Source: Streptomyces sp. DI166 (lineage in GTDB: Bacteria > Actinomycetota > Actinomycetes > Streptomycetales > Streptomycetaceae). From it: a DNA stretch of 55,436 nucleotides. A program made the position numbers and the translations under genes. The stretch is taken from assembly GCF_900091315.1 (NCBI RefSeq), contig NZ_FLSP01000056.1, positions 1-55,436 of the forward strand, given 5' to 3'. Positions 26,928 through 35,362 of the stretch are shown here, in pieces. The notes under the pieces are model-generated. The model searched no databases and had not been told where the DNA came from. It worked only from the letters and a program-made list of their open reading frames with translations. Position 1 is the first letter of the stretch; each line of letters opens with the position of its first letter.

Positions 26928-27569
26928 TCAGTCGGCCAGTGAGAAGCCGAGCAGTACTCCGGCCGCGACCTGGACCATCCCCGGTGCGAGGTCGTTGGCG
27001 GACGCGCCGCCACCACCGCTGTGGCCGCGGTACTGGCGGAACTCGTACGACTCCGCGTCCACGTCCTGGATGTGGACGACCGGCCCCAGACGCACGCCCG
27101 CCGCGTCCGCGTAGACCTCGGCCTTGCGGCGGGCCGCGGCCACCGCCCTGCGCCGCGCCTCGTCCCGCAGGGCCGGCATGTCGTGCACGTCGAACTCGAC
27201 GCTGTCGATGCGGTGCGCACCGGCCTCCACGACATCGACCATCAGCTGCTGGAGGTCGTCCAGCAGCCCGGTCTCGATGACGTACTGGGCGTTGCAGCCG
27301 TAGCCGAGGTGCTTGCGCGTGCCATTGGTGTGCCCGTACTCCGAGTTGAGCCTGAGGCGGGAACCCGATACCGAGGCGTCCGGTATCCCGTGCCCGCGCA
27401 GCACCTCGCGCAGCCTGGTCACCGCCGCGCCCGCCTCACGGAACGCCGCCTCCGCGCTGGGCTCCAGCACCTCCACTCCGAGCTTCACCCGGACCAGTTG
27501 GGGCTCCGCCCGCACATCGCCCGCGCCGAACACACTGAGCCCCCAGGGCTCCTTGATCGTCTCAGTCAT
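26928..27569 (-). CDS. SIMPL-domain (DUF541) protein
   Basis: A 213-aa protein with a single SIMPL/DUF541 domain: LSVFGAGDVRAEPQLVRVKLGVEV at the N-terminus and a C-terminal half with ARRRAVAAARRKAEVYADAAGVRLGPV, both typical. Related proteins form large oligomers, but the biochemical role in bacteria is not established. No signal peptide is seen here, although many relatives are exported. Its ATG overlaps the stop of the ipdC-like gene by 4 bp (ATGA), so it is translated at the end of the steroid-type operon. Confidence 0.88.
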   Translation of the reverse strand: MTETIKEPWGLSVFGAGDVRAEPQLVRVKLGVEVLEPSAEAAFREAGAAVTRLREVLRGHGIPDASVSGSRLRLNSEYGHTNGTRKHLGYGCNAQYVIETGLLDDLQQLMVDVVEAGAHRIDSVEFDVHDMPALRDEARRRAVAAARRKAEVYADAAGVRLGPVVHIQDVDAESYEFRQYRGHSGGGGASANDLAPGMVQVAAGVLLGFSLAD

Positions 27570-28630
27570 CCGCGCATTGAAGCACTCCCGGCCGACAAAG
27601 CGCCCATGATTTGCGCGGCCTCCGTCATGGTCCGGTCCACCAGCTCCGCGCACGAGGGCAGGTCGTCGATCACCCCGGCGACCTGCCCGGACGCCATCAC
27701 CCCGAGATCCGTACGGCCCTCCACCATCGACGCCCTGAGCAGCATCGGTGTGTTCGCGGCGAGCAGGACCTGGCTCCACGTCAGGTCCTTGCCGTGGCGC
27801 AGGGCGCGGCCGTCCCGGAGCATGCGGGGCCAGGACAGGCCGGACAGCCGCCGGAAGGCCGCCGCGTGCCGGACGGCCCGCAGCAGCGCCGTCGTACGGC
27901 CGGAGCGCTCCAGCGAGTCGACCAGCTCCGTACGCAGCATGCGGTGCGGGAGTCCGTCGACCGCGCGGGTCACCGTGACGTCCCGGACCGTGGCCGCCAG
28001 ATAGCGGGCCTTCACCGCGTCCGGGACCGTGGAGTCCGAGGTCAGCAGGAAGCGGGTGCCCATGGCGACACCGGCCGCCCCGTAGGCGAGCGCGGCGACC
28101 AGGCCCCGCCCGTCGAAGAAGCCGCCCGCCGCCACCACGGGAATCCGCACCGCGTCCACGACCTGCGGCAGCAGCACCGTCGTGGCCACCTCACCGGTGT
28201 GCCCGCCGCCCTCGCCGCCCTGCACGATCACCGCGTCCGCGCCCCAGCCCGCCACCTTCTCGGCGTGCCGCCGCGCGCCCACCGTGGGGATCACCACCAC
28301 GCCCGCCGCCTTCAGCTCGGCGACCAGCTCGGCGGAGGGCGCCAGCGCGAAGGAGGCGACCTTGACGCCCTCCTCGACGATCACCCGGACCCTGTCCCCG
28401 GCGTCCGAGGCGTCCGCGCGCAGATTGACCCCGAACGGCGCGTCCGTACGGGACTTGACCTCGCGAACCGCTTCCCGCAGCCGGTCCACGGTCATGGTGG
28501 CGGAGGCCAGGATGCCGAGCGCGCCCGCGTTCGCCGTGGCCGAGACCAGCCGGGGTCCGGCCACCCAGCCCATGCCGGTCTGCACCAGCGGATACCGGAC
28601 CCCGGTGAGCCGGGTGAGCGCGGTCTCCAT
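27566..28630 (-). CDS. ipdC: IpdC-like flavin-dependent oxidoreductase (nitronate monooxygenase fold)
   Basis: A 354-aa FMN TIM-barrel protein of the nitronate monooxygenase/NPD family. Visible features are VQTGMGWVAGPRLVSATANAG at the start, GGEGGGHTG near residue 138 (FMN phosphate region) and PVVAAGGFFDGRGLVAALAYGA near 165. Family annotation alone would say nitronate monooxygenase. Its place directly after ipdA and ipdB matches mycobacterial Rv3553 (IpdC), which acts on the CoA thioester of the last steroid rings. Its ATG overlaps the ipdB stop by one base. The pathway role is inferred from synteny. Confidence 0.82.
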   Translation of the reverse strand: METALTRLTGVRYPLVQTGMGWVAGPRLVSATANAGALGILASATMTVDRLREAVREVKSRTDAPFGVNLRADASDAGDRVRVIVEEGVKVASFALAPSAELVAELKAAGVVVIPTVGARRHAEKVAGWGADAVIVQGGEGGGHTGEVATTVLLPQVVDAVRIPVVAAGGFFDGRGLVAALAYGAAGVAMGTRFLLTSDSTVPDAVKARYLAATVRDVTVTRAVDGLPHRMLRTELVDSLERSGRTTALLRAVRHAAAFRRLSGLSWPRMLRDGRALRHGKDLTWSQVLLAANTPMLLRASMVEGRTDLGVMASGQVAGVIDDLPSCAELVDRTMTEAAQIMGALSAGSASMRG

Positions 28631-29364
28631 CAGTGGTCCACCTCCCGCGCGCGGGTGTTGCCCGGGTCGATCTCCTCGCGGATCAGGCGTAGTTCCTCCG
28701 CCGTGGGCTCGCGGGTGTACGGCGCCTCGTCCGGGACGGTCAGCGGGAACCCGGTCGCCTCCTGGACCTCCTCGACGCTCACCCCCGGGTGCAGACTGGC
28801 CAGGCGCATCGAGCCGTCCGGCGTGGCGAAGTCGAGGACCCCGAGGTCGGTGACGACCCGCACGAGACGGTGGAAGCGGGCGCCGTCGGCCCGGTCGTTG
28901 CCCACCCCGCAGACCATGTCGACGCGGGGGACGAAGACCCTCCGGGAGTGCCGCGGGATCCAGTAACTGGTCGGGTTGTTCAGGGTGTTGACCGGCGCCC
29001 CGCGCACCCCGAGCAACTGCCGTCTGGGCTGCGCCCAGTCGCCTATGCAGGCGATGTTCTGGTTGCCGTGGCGGTCGAGCTGGCTCGCGCCCATCATCAC
29101 GTGCCGACGGCCGCCCGTGACCAGGGTCAGGTGCCGCCGGTACGGCAGCCAGCCCTCGACCGTGCCGTCGGGGCCGACGAGCAGGGCCTCGCCGTCGGTG
29201 AGCAGCAGGTCGGGGGAGAAGGTCAGCCGGGCGAGCCGCGCCCCCAGGGAGGGGATCAGGCCCATGGGGCTGGCAAGGACCTCCCCGGCCCCGCGCCAGG
29301 TCTCGGCGCAGGCGATCACGCAGTACTCGGCGCGGGTGACGGCCGGGTCCCGGCGCGCGGTCAC
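28630..29364 (-). CDS. ipdB: IpdB-like CoA-transferase-family beta subunit
   Basis: A 244-aa family I CoA-transferase-like subunit. It starts TRAEYCVIACAETWRGAGEVLASPMG, has VMMGASQLDRHGNQN near residue 89 and continues to FVPRVDMVCGVGN. In mycobacteria the IpdA-IpdB heterotetramer does not transfer CoA but opens the last steroid ring of COCHEA-CoA by a retro-Claisen-type hydrolysis; the same role is inferred here from gene order. The GTG start overlaps the ipdA stop as GTGA, so the two subunits are coupled. Confidence 0.88.
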   Translation of the reverse strand: MTARRDPAVTRAEYCVIACAETWRGAGEVLASPMGLIPSLGARLARLTFSPDLLLTDGEALLVGPDGTVEGWLPYRRHLTLVTGGRRHVMMGASQLDRHGNQNIACIGDWAQPRRQLLGVRGAPVNTLNNPTSYWIPRHSRRVFVPRVDMVCGVGNDRADGARFHRLVRVVTDLGVLDFATPDGSMRLASLHPGVSVEEVQEATGFPLTVPDEAPYTREPTAEELRLIREEIDPGNTRAREVDH

Positions 29365-30251
29365 GGCGTCCCCCCGTCGGCGAGATAGCGCGCGGCGAAC
29401 TGCGGCCAGGGCGTGGTCGCGTACGCGCGTTGCTCGTCCTCGTCCCGGCCGTAGTCGGGGGCGCAGGAGGTGAAGTGGGCGCCGTGGGGGGCCTCGATCA
29501 CGCCGGTCACGCGGTGCCGTTGGATCAGCAGGGTCTGGGGCGGGGCGTCCTTGGTCAGCTCGGCGGTGTCCACGATCCGCTCGCAGGAGACGTACGCGGT
29601 CTCGGCGGCCTCGCAGAAGAGGTCGTCGAAGTACGGGTCGGGGCCCAGGTACTGGCCGTTGCCGCGGCGGTCGGCGCGGTTGACGTGGACCAGGGCCGCG
29701 TCCAGGCGCAGGGCGGGGACCGCGACGAAGGTCTCGCCGTCGTCGTAGGGCGAAGTGACCGTGCGCAGATGGGGGTTGACCCGCATGACGTCGGAGCCGA
29801 GTCCGGCGCGGACCGGGAGGAAGGGGAGCCGGCTGGCGGCGGCGCGCAGGCCCCACAGGAACATCGCCTCGTCGTACTCGGTGAGCTGGAGGCGGCCCTG
29901 TTCGCGGGCGGCGCGGTAGTTCGGCTCCAGAGGGATGGAGTCGAGGGTGACGAAGGGGGCGATCAGGCGCCGTATGCGTCCGGCGGCGGCGAGCATGCCG
30001 ACGTCGGGGCCGCCGCAGGAGACGACGGTGAGATCGGTGATCTCACTGCGGAGCAGTGCTCTCACCAACGCCATGGGCTTGCGGCGCGAACCCCAGCCGC
30101 CGATGCCGATGGTCATCCCGCTCGCCAGCCGCGCCACCACGTCCTCGGCGGTCATCGTCTTGTCGGCCGCACCGGTTGTCGCACCGGTCGTCACACCGGT
30201 CATCACACCGGTCGCCGCACCGGTCGCCGCACCGGTCATCGCACCGGTCAT
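29361..30251 (-). CDS. ipdA: IpdA-like CoA-transferase-family alpha subunit with repeat-bearing N-terminus
   Basis: Partner of IpdB, 296 aa. The core matches what I recall of M. tuberculosis IpdA: SGMTIGIGGWGSRRKPMA, LTVVSCGGPDVGML, AASRLPFLPVRAGLGSD, DPYFDDLF and GAHFTSCAPDYGRDE. The conserved part begins near residue 30 (ADKTMTAEDVVARL). The first 28 residues are seven MTGA-like tetrapeptides encoded by a 12-bp tandem repeat. I chose ATG 30251 because it overlaps the echA20 stop (ATGA) and has GGAGG 8 nt upstream; in-frame ATGs at 30239, 30203 and 30155 are alternatives. The role, opening of the last steroid ring, is inferred from orthology. Confidence 0.88.
   Translation of the reverse strand: MTGAMTGAATGAATGVMTGVTTGATTGAADKTMTAEDVVARLASGMTIGIGGWGSRRKPMALVRALLRSEITDLTVVSCGGPDVGMLAAAGRIRRLIAPFVTLDSIPLEPNYRAAREQGRLQLTEYDEAMFLWGLRAAASRLPFLPVRAGLGSDVMRVNPHLRTVTSPYDDGETFVAVPALRLDAALVHVNRADRRGNGQYLGPDPYFDDLFCEAAETAYVSCERIVDTAELTKDAPPQTLLIQRHRVTGVIEAPHGAHFTSCAPDYGRDEDEQRAYATTPWPQFAARYLADGGTP
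30168..30251 (-). repeat. Seven 12-bp tandem repeats at the ipdA start
   Basis: On the minus strand, seven units of the form ATGACCGGTGCG run from 30251 down to 30168. Units 1, 2 and 5 keep ATG; the others begin GCG, ACG or ACA. Each unit copies the start codon and the next three codons, so expansion looks like duplication of the initiation region. Confidence 0.93.
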
Positions 30252-30997
30252 CGCCCCGCCCTCCCGGCCCCGAAGGTGTCCCGCACCCGGTCGCCGGCCC
30301 CGCTCACGTCGGCCTCGTAGGTGAAGCCCTGCTCGAAGCGGTAGGAGCGGCGCACGTCCACCGGGTCGATGCCGTTGAGGGCCGACTTGGCCAGGCGTAA
30401 CAGCTCCCCGTCCTTGGCGGCGATCTCCCGCGCCAACTCCAGTGCCGCTTCGAGGAGTTCGCCACGCGGCACCACGCGCCACACCGAGCCGTGCCGGTGC
30501 AGTTCGGCGGCGGTGACGGTGCGGGAGGTGAAGTACAGGGTGCGCATGAGGTGCTGGGGCACCAGCCGGGCGAGATGGGTGGCCGCGCCCAGGGCACCCC
30601 GGTCCAGTTCGGGCAGCCCGAAGACGGCGTCCTCGCTCGCCACGACGGCGTCCGCGTTGCCGGCCAGCCCGACGCCCCCGCCCAGGCAGAAGCCCTGCAC
30701 CGCGGCGACCACGGGCACCTCGCAGTCGTACACCGCCGAGAAGGCCGCGAAACAGCCGCGGTTGGCGCCGAGCAGCGCGGTCCGGCCGTCCTGCTGGATC
30801 TCCTTGACGTCCACGCCCGCGTTGAACCCCCGGCCCGCGGCGGCCAGCACCACGCACCGCGTCCCGGGGTCCTCGCCGGCGCCACGCACCGCGTCGGCCA
30901 GTGCGTACCAGCCCTTCACCGGAAGGGCGTTGACGGGCGGGTGGTCGACCGTGACCACGCGGATCCCCTTTTCCGGGGACGAGGTGGAGACACTCAT
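30248..30997 (-). CDS. echA20: EchA20-like enoyl-CoA hydratase/hydrolase of steroid ring catabolism
   Basis: Crotonase-fold protein of 249 aa. The oxyanion-hole segments are visible as AAAGRGFNAGVDVKEI near residue 53 and QGFCLGGGVGLAGNADAVVAS near 99. It is first in the echA20-ipdA-ipdB-ipdC operon, the same order as Rv3550-Rv3553 of M. tuberculosis, where EchA20 hydrolyses ring D of the bicyclic CoA intermediate. A generic enoyl-CoA hydratase role is the alternative if synteny misleads. It starts at ATG 30997, just beside the 38-bp inverted repeat of the divergent promoter. Confidence 0.87.
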   Translation of the reverse strand: MSVSTSSPEKGIRVVTVDHPPVNALPVKGWYALADAVRGAGEDPGTRCVVLAAAGRGFNAGVDVKEIQQDGRTALLGANRGCFAAFSAVYDCEVPVVAAVQGFCLGGGVGLAGNADAVVASEDAVFGLPELDRGALGAATHLARLVPQHLMRTLYFTSRTVTAAELHRHGSVWRVVPRGELLEAALELAREIAAKDGELLRLAKSALNGIDPVDVRRSYRFEQGFTYEADVSGAGDRVRDTFGAGRAGR

Positions 30998-31007
30998 GGG
31001 CGCATCA

Positions 31008-31045
31008 GCTACCTTCCACCTAACGTTTGTTAGGTGGAAGGTAGC
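31008..31045. promoter_or_regulatory. Perfect 17-4-17 inverted repeat in the echA20 / SDR divergent promoter
   Basis: GCTACCTTCCACCTAAC (31008-31024) and its exact reverse complement (31029-31045) flank GTTT. It lies 10 bp from the echA20 start and 5 bp from the SDR start. The core CTAACGTTTGTTAG is shared at 11 of 14 positions with CAAACACTTGTTAG at 35372-35385, so a TetR-type regulator, most simply the local KstR2, probably binds both. GGAAGG in the right arm also serves as the SDR ribosome site. Confidence 0.8.
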
Positions 31046-31050
31046 AGCGG

Positions 31051-31809
31051 ATGGAGCTCACCGGGAAGCTCGCCGTCGTCACCGGCGGCACGCGCGGCGT
31101 GGGCGCCGGCATCGCCCGCGCGCTGGCCGACGCCGGGGCGGAGGTGGTGGTGTGCGCGCGAAAGCCACCGGAAGTCCCTCTGAAAGGGGTCGAGTTCAGG
31201 CAGGTGGACGTACGGGACGCAGCCTCCGTGGCCCGGCTGTTGCGCGAACTCCCGCGCCTGGACGTGCTGGTGAACAACGCGGGCGGCACCCCGTACCGGC
31301 TCCTGGCCGACGCGGACGCCGAACGGCACGCGCGTGTGCTGGAGCTGAACCTCGTCGCGCCGCTGACGGTCTCGCTCGCCGCGTACGGGCTGCTGCGCGG
31401 CTCCCGGGGCAGCGTCCTGATGATCGGCAGCGTCAGCGGCACCCGCCCCTCCCCCGGCTCCGCCGCCTACGGGGCCGCCAAGGCGGGCCTGGAGAACCTG
31501 GCCCGCTCGATGGCCGTGGAGTGGGCACCGGAGGTCCGTGTGAACACGCTGGTCGTCGGCATGGTCCGCACCGAGCGGTCCGCTCTGCACTACGGGGGCG
31601 AGCGGGGCGTGGCCGCGGTCGCCCGCACGGTCCCGCTCGGCCGTCTGGCGGAGCCGTCGGACGTGGGCGCGGCGGCGGTGTTCCTGGCCTCGGACGCGGC
31701 GGCCTACATATCCGGGGCGAGCCTCCAGCTCCACGGCGGCGGGGAACGGCCGGCCTTCCTGGACGCGGCGACGGTGAACGGCACGGGCGGGAGAGGGGAG
31801 TCGGGATGA
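31051..31809 (+). CDS. SDR-family dehydrogenase (Rv3549c-like)
   Basis: Classical short-chain dehydrogenase of 252 aa: cofactor motif VVTGGTRGVGAGIA near residue 9, NNAG near 78, catalytic Ser in MIGSVSG near 129 and YGAAK near 141. A Lys-to-Asp-type pattern for NADP versus NAD is not clear. It is divergent from echA20 and its stop overlaps the next SDR gene by 4 bp. In mycobacteria two SDR genes (Rv3548c and Rv3549c) lie beside echA20-ipdABC; the same arrangement here suggests a role in beta-oxidation of steroid C/D ring intermediates. The exact step is unknown. Confidence 0.88.
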   Translation: MELTGKLAVVTGGTRGVGAGIARALADAGAEVVVCARKPPEVPLKGVEFRQVDVRDAASVARLLRELPRLDVLVNNAGGTPYRLLADADAERHARVLELNLVAPLTVSLAAYGLLRGSRGSVLMIGSVSGTRPSPGSAAYGAAKAGLENLARSMAVEWAPEVRVNTLVVGMVRTERSALHYGGERGVAAVARTVPLGRLAEPSDVGAAAVFLASDAAAYISGASLQLHGGGERPAFLDAATVNGTGGRGESG

Positions 31810-32714
31810 CCGGAATCTGCGAGGGCCGAGTGGTCGCCGTCACCGGGGCAGGCCGGGGTCTGGGCCGCGCGCACGCGCTGGCGTTCGCGGCGGAGGGCGC
31901 GCGCGTGGTGGTGAACGACCTGGGTGTCGGCCTCGACGGCACTCCGGCCGCCGACAGCCCGGCCGCGCACGTGGTCGAGGAGATCCGCGCACGGGGCGGC
32001 GAGGCCGTGGCGCACGGCGGCGACATCGCGACGACCGAGGGCGCCGCGTCCTTGATCCGCACGGCCCTGGAGACGTACGGATCGCTCGACACGCTGGTCA
32101 ACAACGCCGGGTTCCTGCGCGACCGGATGCTGGTCAACCTGGACGAGGAGGAGTGGGACGCCGTGGTGCGCGTCCACCTCAAGGGTCACTTCCTTCCCCT
32201 GAAGCACGCGGCGGCGCACTGGCGCGCGGAGGCGAAGGCGGGGCGCGTCCCGGCGGCGCGGATCGTCAACACCAGTAGCGGGGCGGGCCTGTTGGGCGCG
32301 GTGGGTCAGGGCAACTACAGCGCCGCCAAGGCGGGCGTCGTGGCGCTGACCCTGGTCGCGGCGGCGGAACTCGCCCGCTACGGCGTCCAGGTCAACGCCA
32401 TCGCCCCCGCCGCCCGCACCAGGATGACGGAGCAGACCTTCGCCGCCTCGATGGCGCCCCCGCAAGCGGGCTTCGACGCGATGGCCCCGGAGAACGTGTC
32501 CCCGTTGGTGGTGTGGCTCGGTTCGGCGGAGAGCGCGGGGGTGACGGGGCGGGTCTTCGAGACGGAGGGCGGCCGGATCACGGTGATGGACGGCTGGCGC
32601 CGGGGCCCGAGCGCGGACCGGGGCGCCCGCCGGACCCCTCAGGAGGCCGGGGAGACGGCACGGAAGCTGCTGGGGGAGGCCGGGGAACCACTGCCGGTGT
32701 ACGGGGCGAGCTGA
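31806..32714 (+). CDS. SDR-family dehydrogenase (Rv3548c-like)
   Basis: A 302-aa SDR. Cofactor motif VTGAGRGLGRAHALAFAAEGARVVV near residue 12 has the Gly-rich form and VVNDLG typical of peroxisomal-MFE-like dehydrogenases. NNAG is near residue 98, the Ser-Tyr-Lys set is NTSSGAG and YSAAK near 155-179. Its ATG overlaps the previous SDR stop (ATGA). Being MFE-like, it may act as a 3-hydroxyacyl-CoA dehydrogenase on side-chain or ring intermediates of the steroid pathway encoded around it. Its downstream neighbour fadA6 is on the opposite strand, 48 bp away. Confidence 0.87.
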   Translation: MTGICEGRVVAVTGAGRGLGRAHALAFAAEGARVVVNDLGVGLDGTPAADSPAAHVVEEIRARGGEAVAHGGDIATTEGAASLIRTALETYGSLDTLVNNAGFLRDRMLVNLDEEEWDAVVRVHLKGHFLPLKHAAAHWRAEAKAGRVPAARIVNTSSGAGLLGAVGQGNYSAAKAGVVALTLVAAAELARYGVQVNAIAPAARTRMTEQTFAASMAPPQAGFDAMAPENVSPLVVWLGSAESAGVTGRVFETEGGRITVMDGWRRGPSADRGARRTPQEAGETARKLLGEAGEPLPVYGAS

Positions 32715-32762
32715 CGCGTCCGGCGTTCCCGGCCGTCCGCGTGTCTCACCCGGCCGTCGCCC

Positions 32763-33920
32763 TCACACCCGCTCGATGATCGTCACATTGGCCTGTCCCC
32801 CGCCCTCGCACATCGTCTGGAGCCCGTACCGGCCGCCGGTGCGCTCCAGTTCGTGCAGGAGGGTGGTCATCAGGCGGACGCCGGTGGCGCCCAGGGGGTG
32901 GCCGAGGGCGATGGCGCCGCCGTTGACGTTGACCTTCTCCGGATCGGCGCCGGTCTCCTTCAGCCAGGCCAGGACGACCGGGGCGAAGGCCTCGTTGATC
33001 TCGACGAGGTCGATGTCGTCGATGGTCAGGCCGGTCTTCTTCAGGGCGTGCGCGGTGGCCGGGATGGGCGCGGTGAGCATGCGGATGGGGTCCTCGCCGC
33101 GCACCGAGAGGTGGTGCACCCGCGCGCGGGGCGTGAGGTGGTGTTCGCGCACCGCCCGTTCGGAGGCGAGCAGCATGGCCGCCGCACCGTCGGAGACCTG
33201 GGAGGAGCAGGCGGCGGTGATGGTGCCGCCGTCGACGACCGGCTTGAGGGCGGCCATCTTCTCCAGCGAGGTGTCCCGGCGCGGGCCCTCGTCGGCCGTC
33301 ACGTCGCCGTAGGGCACCAGTTCCCGGTCGAAGCGGCCCTCGTCGACGGCGCGTACCGCCCGCCGGTGGGAGCGCAGGGCGAATTCCTCCTGGTCGCGCC
33401 TGCTGATGCCCCACTTGGCGGCGATCATCTCGGCGCCGACGAACTGGTTCACGGGCTTGCTGCCGTACCGGGCCCGCCAGCCCTCGCTGCCTGCGAAGGG
33501 GCCCTGGGTGAGGCCGAGGGGTTCGGCGGCCTGGCGGGTGGCGTAGGCGATGGGGATCATGGTCATGTTCTGCACGCCTCCGGCCACGACCAGGTCCTGG
33601 GTGCCGGAGAGCACGCCCTGCGCCGCGAAGTGCACGGCCTGCTGCGAGGAGCCGCACTGGCGGTCGACGGTGACGCCGGGGACCTCCTCGGGGAGTCCGG
33701 CGGCCAGCCAGCAGGTCCGCGCGATGTCCCCGGCCTGCGGTCCCACGGCGTCCAGGCAGCCGAAGACCACGTCCTCCACGGCCGCCGGGTCGATGCCGGC
33801 GCGCGCCACCAGTTCGGTGAGCACCCGCGCGCCGAGGTCGGCCGGATGCACCTGGCCGAGCCCTCCCCCGCGCCGCCCGACGGGCGTCCGGACCGCTTCG
33901 ACGATGTAGGCCTCGGCCAT
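32763..33920 (-). CDS. fadA6: FadA6-like thiolase
   Basis: Acetyl-CoA acyltransferase of 385 aa. The acylated Cys is in DRQCGSSQQ (Cys 89), His in GHPLGATG (about 341), and the second Cys in CEGGGQA (Cys 371), with NEAFAP near 309. It ends the ipdF-kstR2-fadA6 operon. In mycobacteria FadA6 lies beside kstR2 and is the thiolase that cleaves the ring-opened MOODA-CoA to release acetyl-CoA, and I infer the same here. The ATG at 33920 has GGGAG upstream. A general beta-ketothiolase is the alternative. Confidence 0.9.
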   Translation of the reverse strand: MAEAYIVEAVRTPVGRRGGGLGQVHPADLGARVLTELVARAGIDPAAVEDVVFGCLDAVGPQAGDIARTCWLAAGLPEEVPGVTVDRQCGSSQQAVHFAAQGVLSGTQDLVVAGGVQNMTMIPIAYATRQAAEPLGLTQGPFAGSEGWRARYGSKPVNQFVGAEMIAAKWGISRRDQEEFALRSHRRAVRAVDEGRFDRELVPYGDVTADEGPRRDTSLEKMAALKPVVDGGTITAACSSQVSDGAAAMLLASERAVREHHLTPRARVHHLSVRGEDPIRMLTAPIPATAHALKKTGLTIDDIDLVEINEAFAPVVLAWLKETGADPEKVNVNGGAIALGHPLGATGVRLMTTLLHELERTGGRYGLQTMCEGGGQANVTIIERV

Positions 33921-33943
33921 GGCAACTCCCAAGCTCGACTGGG

Positions 33944-34555
33944 TTATTCGCGTACGGCGATCCCGTCCAGCACCATCGACAGGTACTGCCGGGCGATCTC
34001 CTCGGGGCTGTGCTGTCCGCCGGGCCGGTACCAGGACGCGGCGACCCACACCGTGTCCCGGACGAACCGGTAGGTGAGCCGGACGTCGAGGTCGGACCGG
34101 AACACCCGGTCCGCGACGCCGCGCTCCAGCGTGGACAGCCACGCCTTCTCGAACCGCTGCTGTGACTCGGCGAGGAACGCGAACCGCTCCTGCGCCACGA
34201 GCTGCTTGCTCTCCTTCTGGTAGATCGCGACGGCGGCGCGGTGCCGGTCGATCTCCCGGAACGACTCGGTGACCAGTGCTTCGAGGGTCTCGCGGGGCCC
34301 GAGGCCGGCGTTGAGGACGGTGTCGTAGCCGTCCCACAGCTCGTCGAGGAAGGCGCGCAGGATCTCCTCCAGCATCGACTCCTTGGAGTCGAAGTGGTAG
34401 TAGAGGCTGCCCGCGAGCATGCCCGCGTGGTCCGCGATGGTGCGTACGGTGGTGGCATTGTAGCCCTGCTCGGCGAAGACCTCGGCGGCGGTGCCGAGGA
34501 TTTCGCGGCGGCGCTCGGGTGAGGCGGTCACCTGGGGCTTCTTCTTGGTCGGCAC
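33944..34555 (-). CDS. kstR2: KstR2-like TetR-family repressor
   Basis: A 203-aa TetR regulator. The N-terminal HTH is standard: RREILGTAAEVFAEQGYNATTVRTIADHAGMLAGSLYYHF. The ligand domain shares with my memory of mycobacterial KstR2 the block SDLDVRLTYRFVRDTVWVAASWYRPGG, including the RDT-WV and WYRPGG signature. KstR2 is released from DNA by HIP-CoA. It lies between ipdF and fadA6, 15 bp after ipdF, as in a self-regulated operon. Start GTG 34555. It is expected to bind the inverted repeats at 31008-31045 and 35370-35385. Confidence 0.87.
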   Translation of the reverse strand: MPTKKKPQVTASPERRREILGTAAEVFAEQGYNATTVRTIADHAGMLAGSLYYHFDSKESMLEEILRAFLDELWDGYDTVLNAGLGPRETLEALVTESFREIDRHRAAVAIYQKESKQLVAQERFAFLAESQQRFEKAWLSTLERGVADRVFRSDLDVRLTYRFVRDTVWVAASWYRPGGQHSPEEIARQYLSMVLDGIAVRE

Positions 34556-34570
34556 GGTCCCATTGTCGTC

Positions 34571-35353
34571 CTACGGATGCTGGCCGCTGACGGAGACGAC
34601 CTCGCCGGTGAGGTACGAGGAGTAACCGGACGCCAGGAACACGATCGCATTGGCCACCTCCCAGGGTTCGGCGTACCGCCCGAAGGCCTCCCGCGCGGTG
34701 AGCTCGGCGAGGAGTTCGGGCGAGGTGACCTTGGCCAGGTGGGGGTGCATGGCGAGGCTCGGGGCGACGGCGTTGACGCGCACCCCGTACTCGGCGGCCT
34801 CCAGTGCGGCGCACCGGGTCAGGGCCATCACCCCGGCCTTGGCGGCGGCGTAGTGGGCCTGTCCGGCCTGGGCGCGCCAGCCGAGGACGGAGGCGTTGTT
34901 GACGATGACCCCGCCGCTCTCGCGCATCCGGCGCAGGGCCGCGCGGGTGCAGCGGAAAGTGCCGTTCAGCGTCACGTCCAGGACGCGGGTCCACTGCTCG
35001 TCGGTCATGTCGACGAGGGACGAAGTCCCGCCGAGCCCGGCGTTGTTGACGACGACGTCGAGCCGTCCGTGCTCACGCAGGGCGGCCTCGAAGAGGGCGG
35101 TCACCTGGGTCTCGTCGGTGACGTCGCAGGGCACGGCGGTGACGGCGCCCGGGAACTCCCGGCCGAGTGCGGCCTCGTGCTCCTTCAGGCGCCGGGTGTG
35201 GGCGTCGCTGATCAGGACGCGGGCGCCCTCCTCAAGGAAGCGGCGCGCGGTGGCCCCGCCGATGCCCGCGCCCGCGGCCGCCGTGATGACGGCGGTGCGG
35301 CCTCTCAGCAGCCCGTGCCCGGGGACGTATTCCGGGCTCTCGACGCCTGTCAT
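34571..35353 (-). CDS. ipdF: IpdF-like short-chain dehydrogenase
   Basis: A 260-aa SDR. TAVITAAAGAGIGGATARRF near residue 20 is the cofactor motif, VVNNAGLGGTSSL near 103, Ser in NNASVLGWRAQ and YAAAK near 167. The Ala-rich Gly motif (AAAGAGIG) and LISDAH after it resemble Rv3559c (IpdF), which handles the hydroxyl/keto step of the HIP-CoA side. It heads the ipdF-kstR2-fadA6 operon and is divergent from fadE30, with a KstR2-like operator between them. The start lies only 17 bp from the operator, so the leader is very short. Confidence 0.87.
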   Translation of the reverse strand: MTGVESPEYVPGHGLLRGRTAVITAAAGAGIGGATARRFLEEGARVLISDAHTRRLKEHEAALGREFPGAVTAVPCDVTDETQVTALFEAALREHGRLDVVVNNAGLGGTSSLVDMTDEQWTRVLDVTLNGTFRCTRAALRRMRESGGVIVNNASVLGWRAQAGQAHYAAAKAGVMALTRCAALEAAEYGVRVNAVAPSLAMHPHLAKVTSPELLAELTAREAFGRYAEPWEVANAIVFLASGYSSYLTGEVVSVSGQHP

Positions 35354-35362
35354 AGGGGCACG

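Noticed and set aside
27566..28630. Plain nitronate monooxygenase for nitroalkane detoxification
   Set aside because: The fold fits, but its position after ipdA and ipdB with one-base overlap makes the IpdC role more likely. I kept this as the alternative only.
30369..31805. N-terminal extension of the second SDR gene across the divergent promoter
   Set aside because: The frame is open only through GC bias; the real start is the ATG at 31806 overlapping the previous stop.
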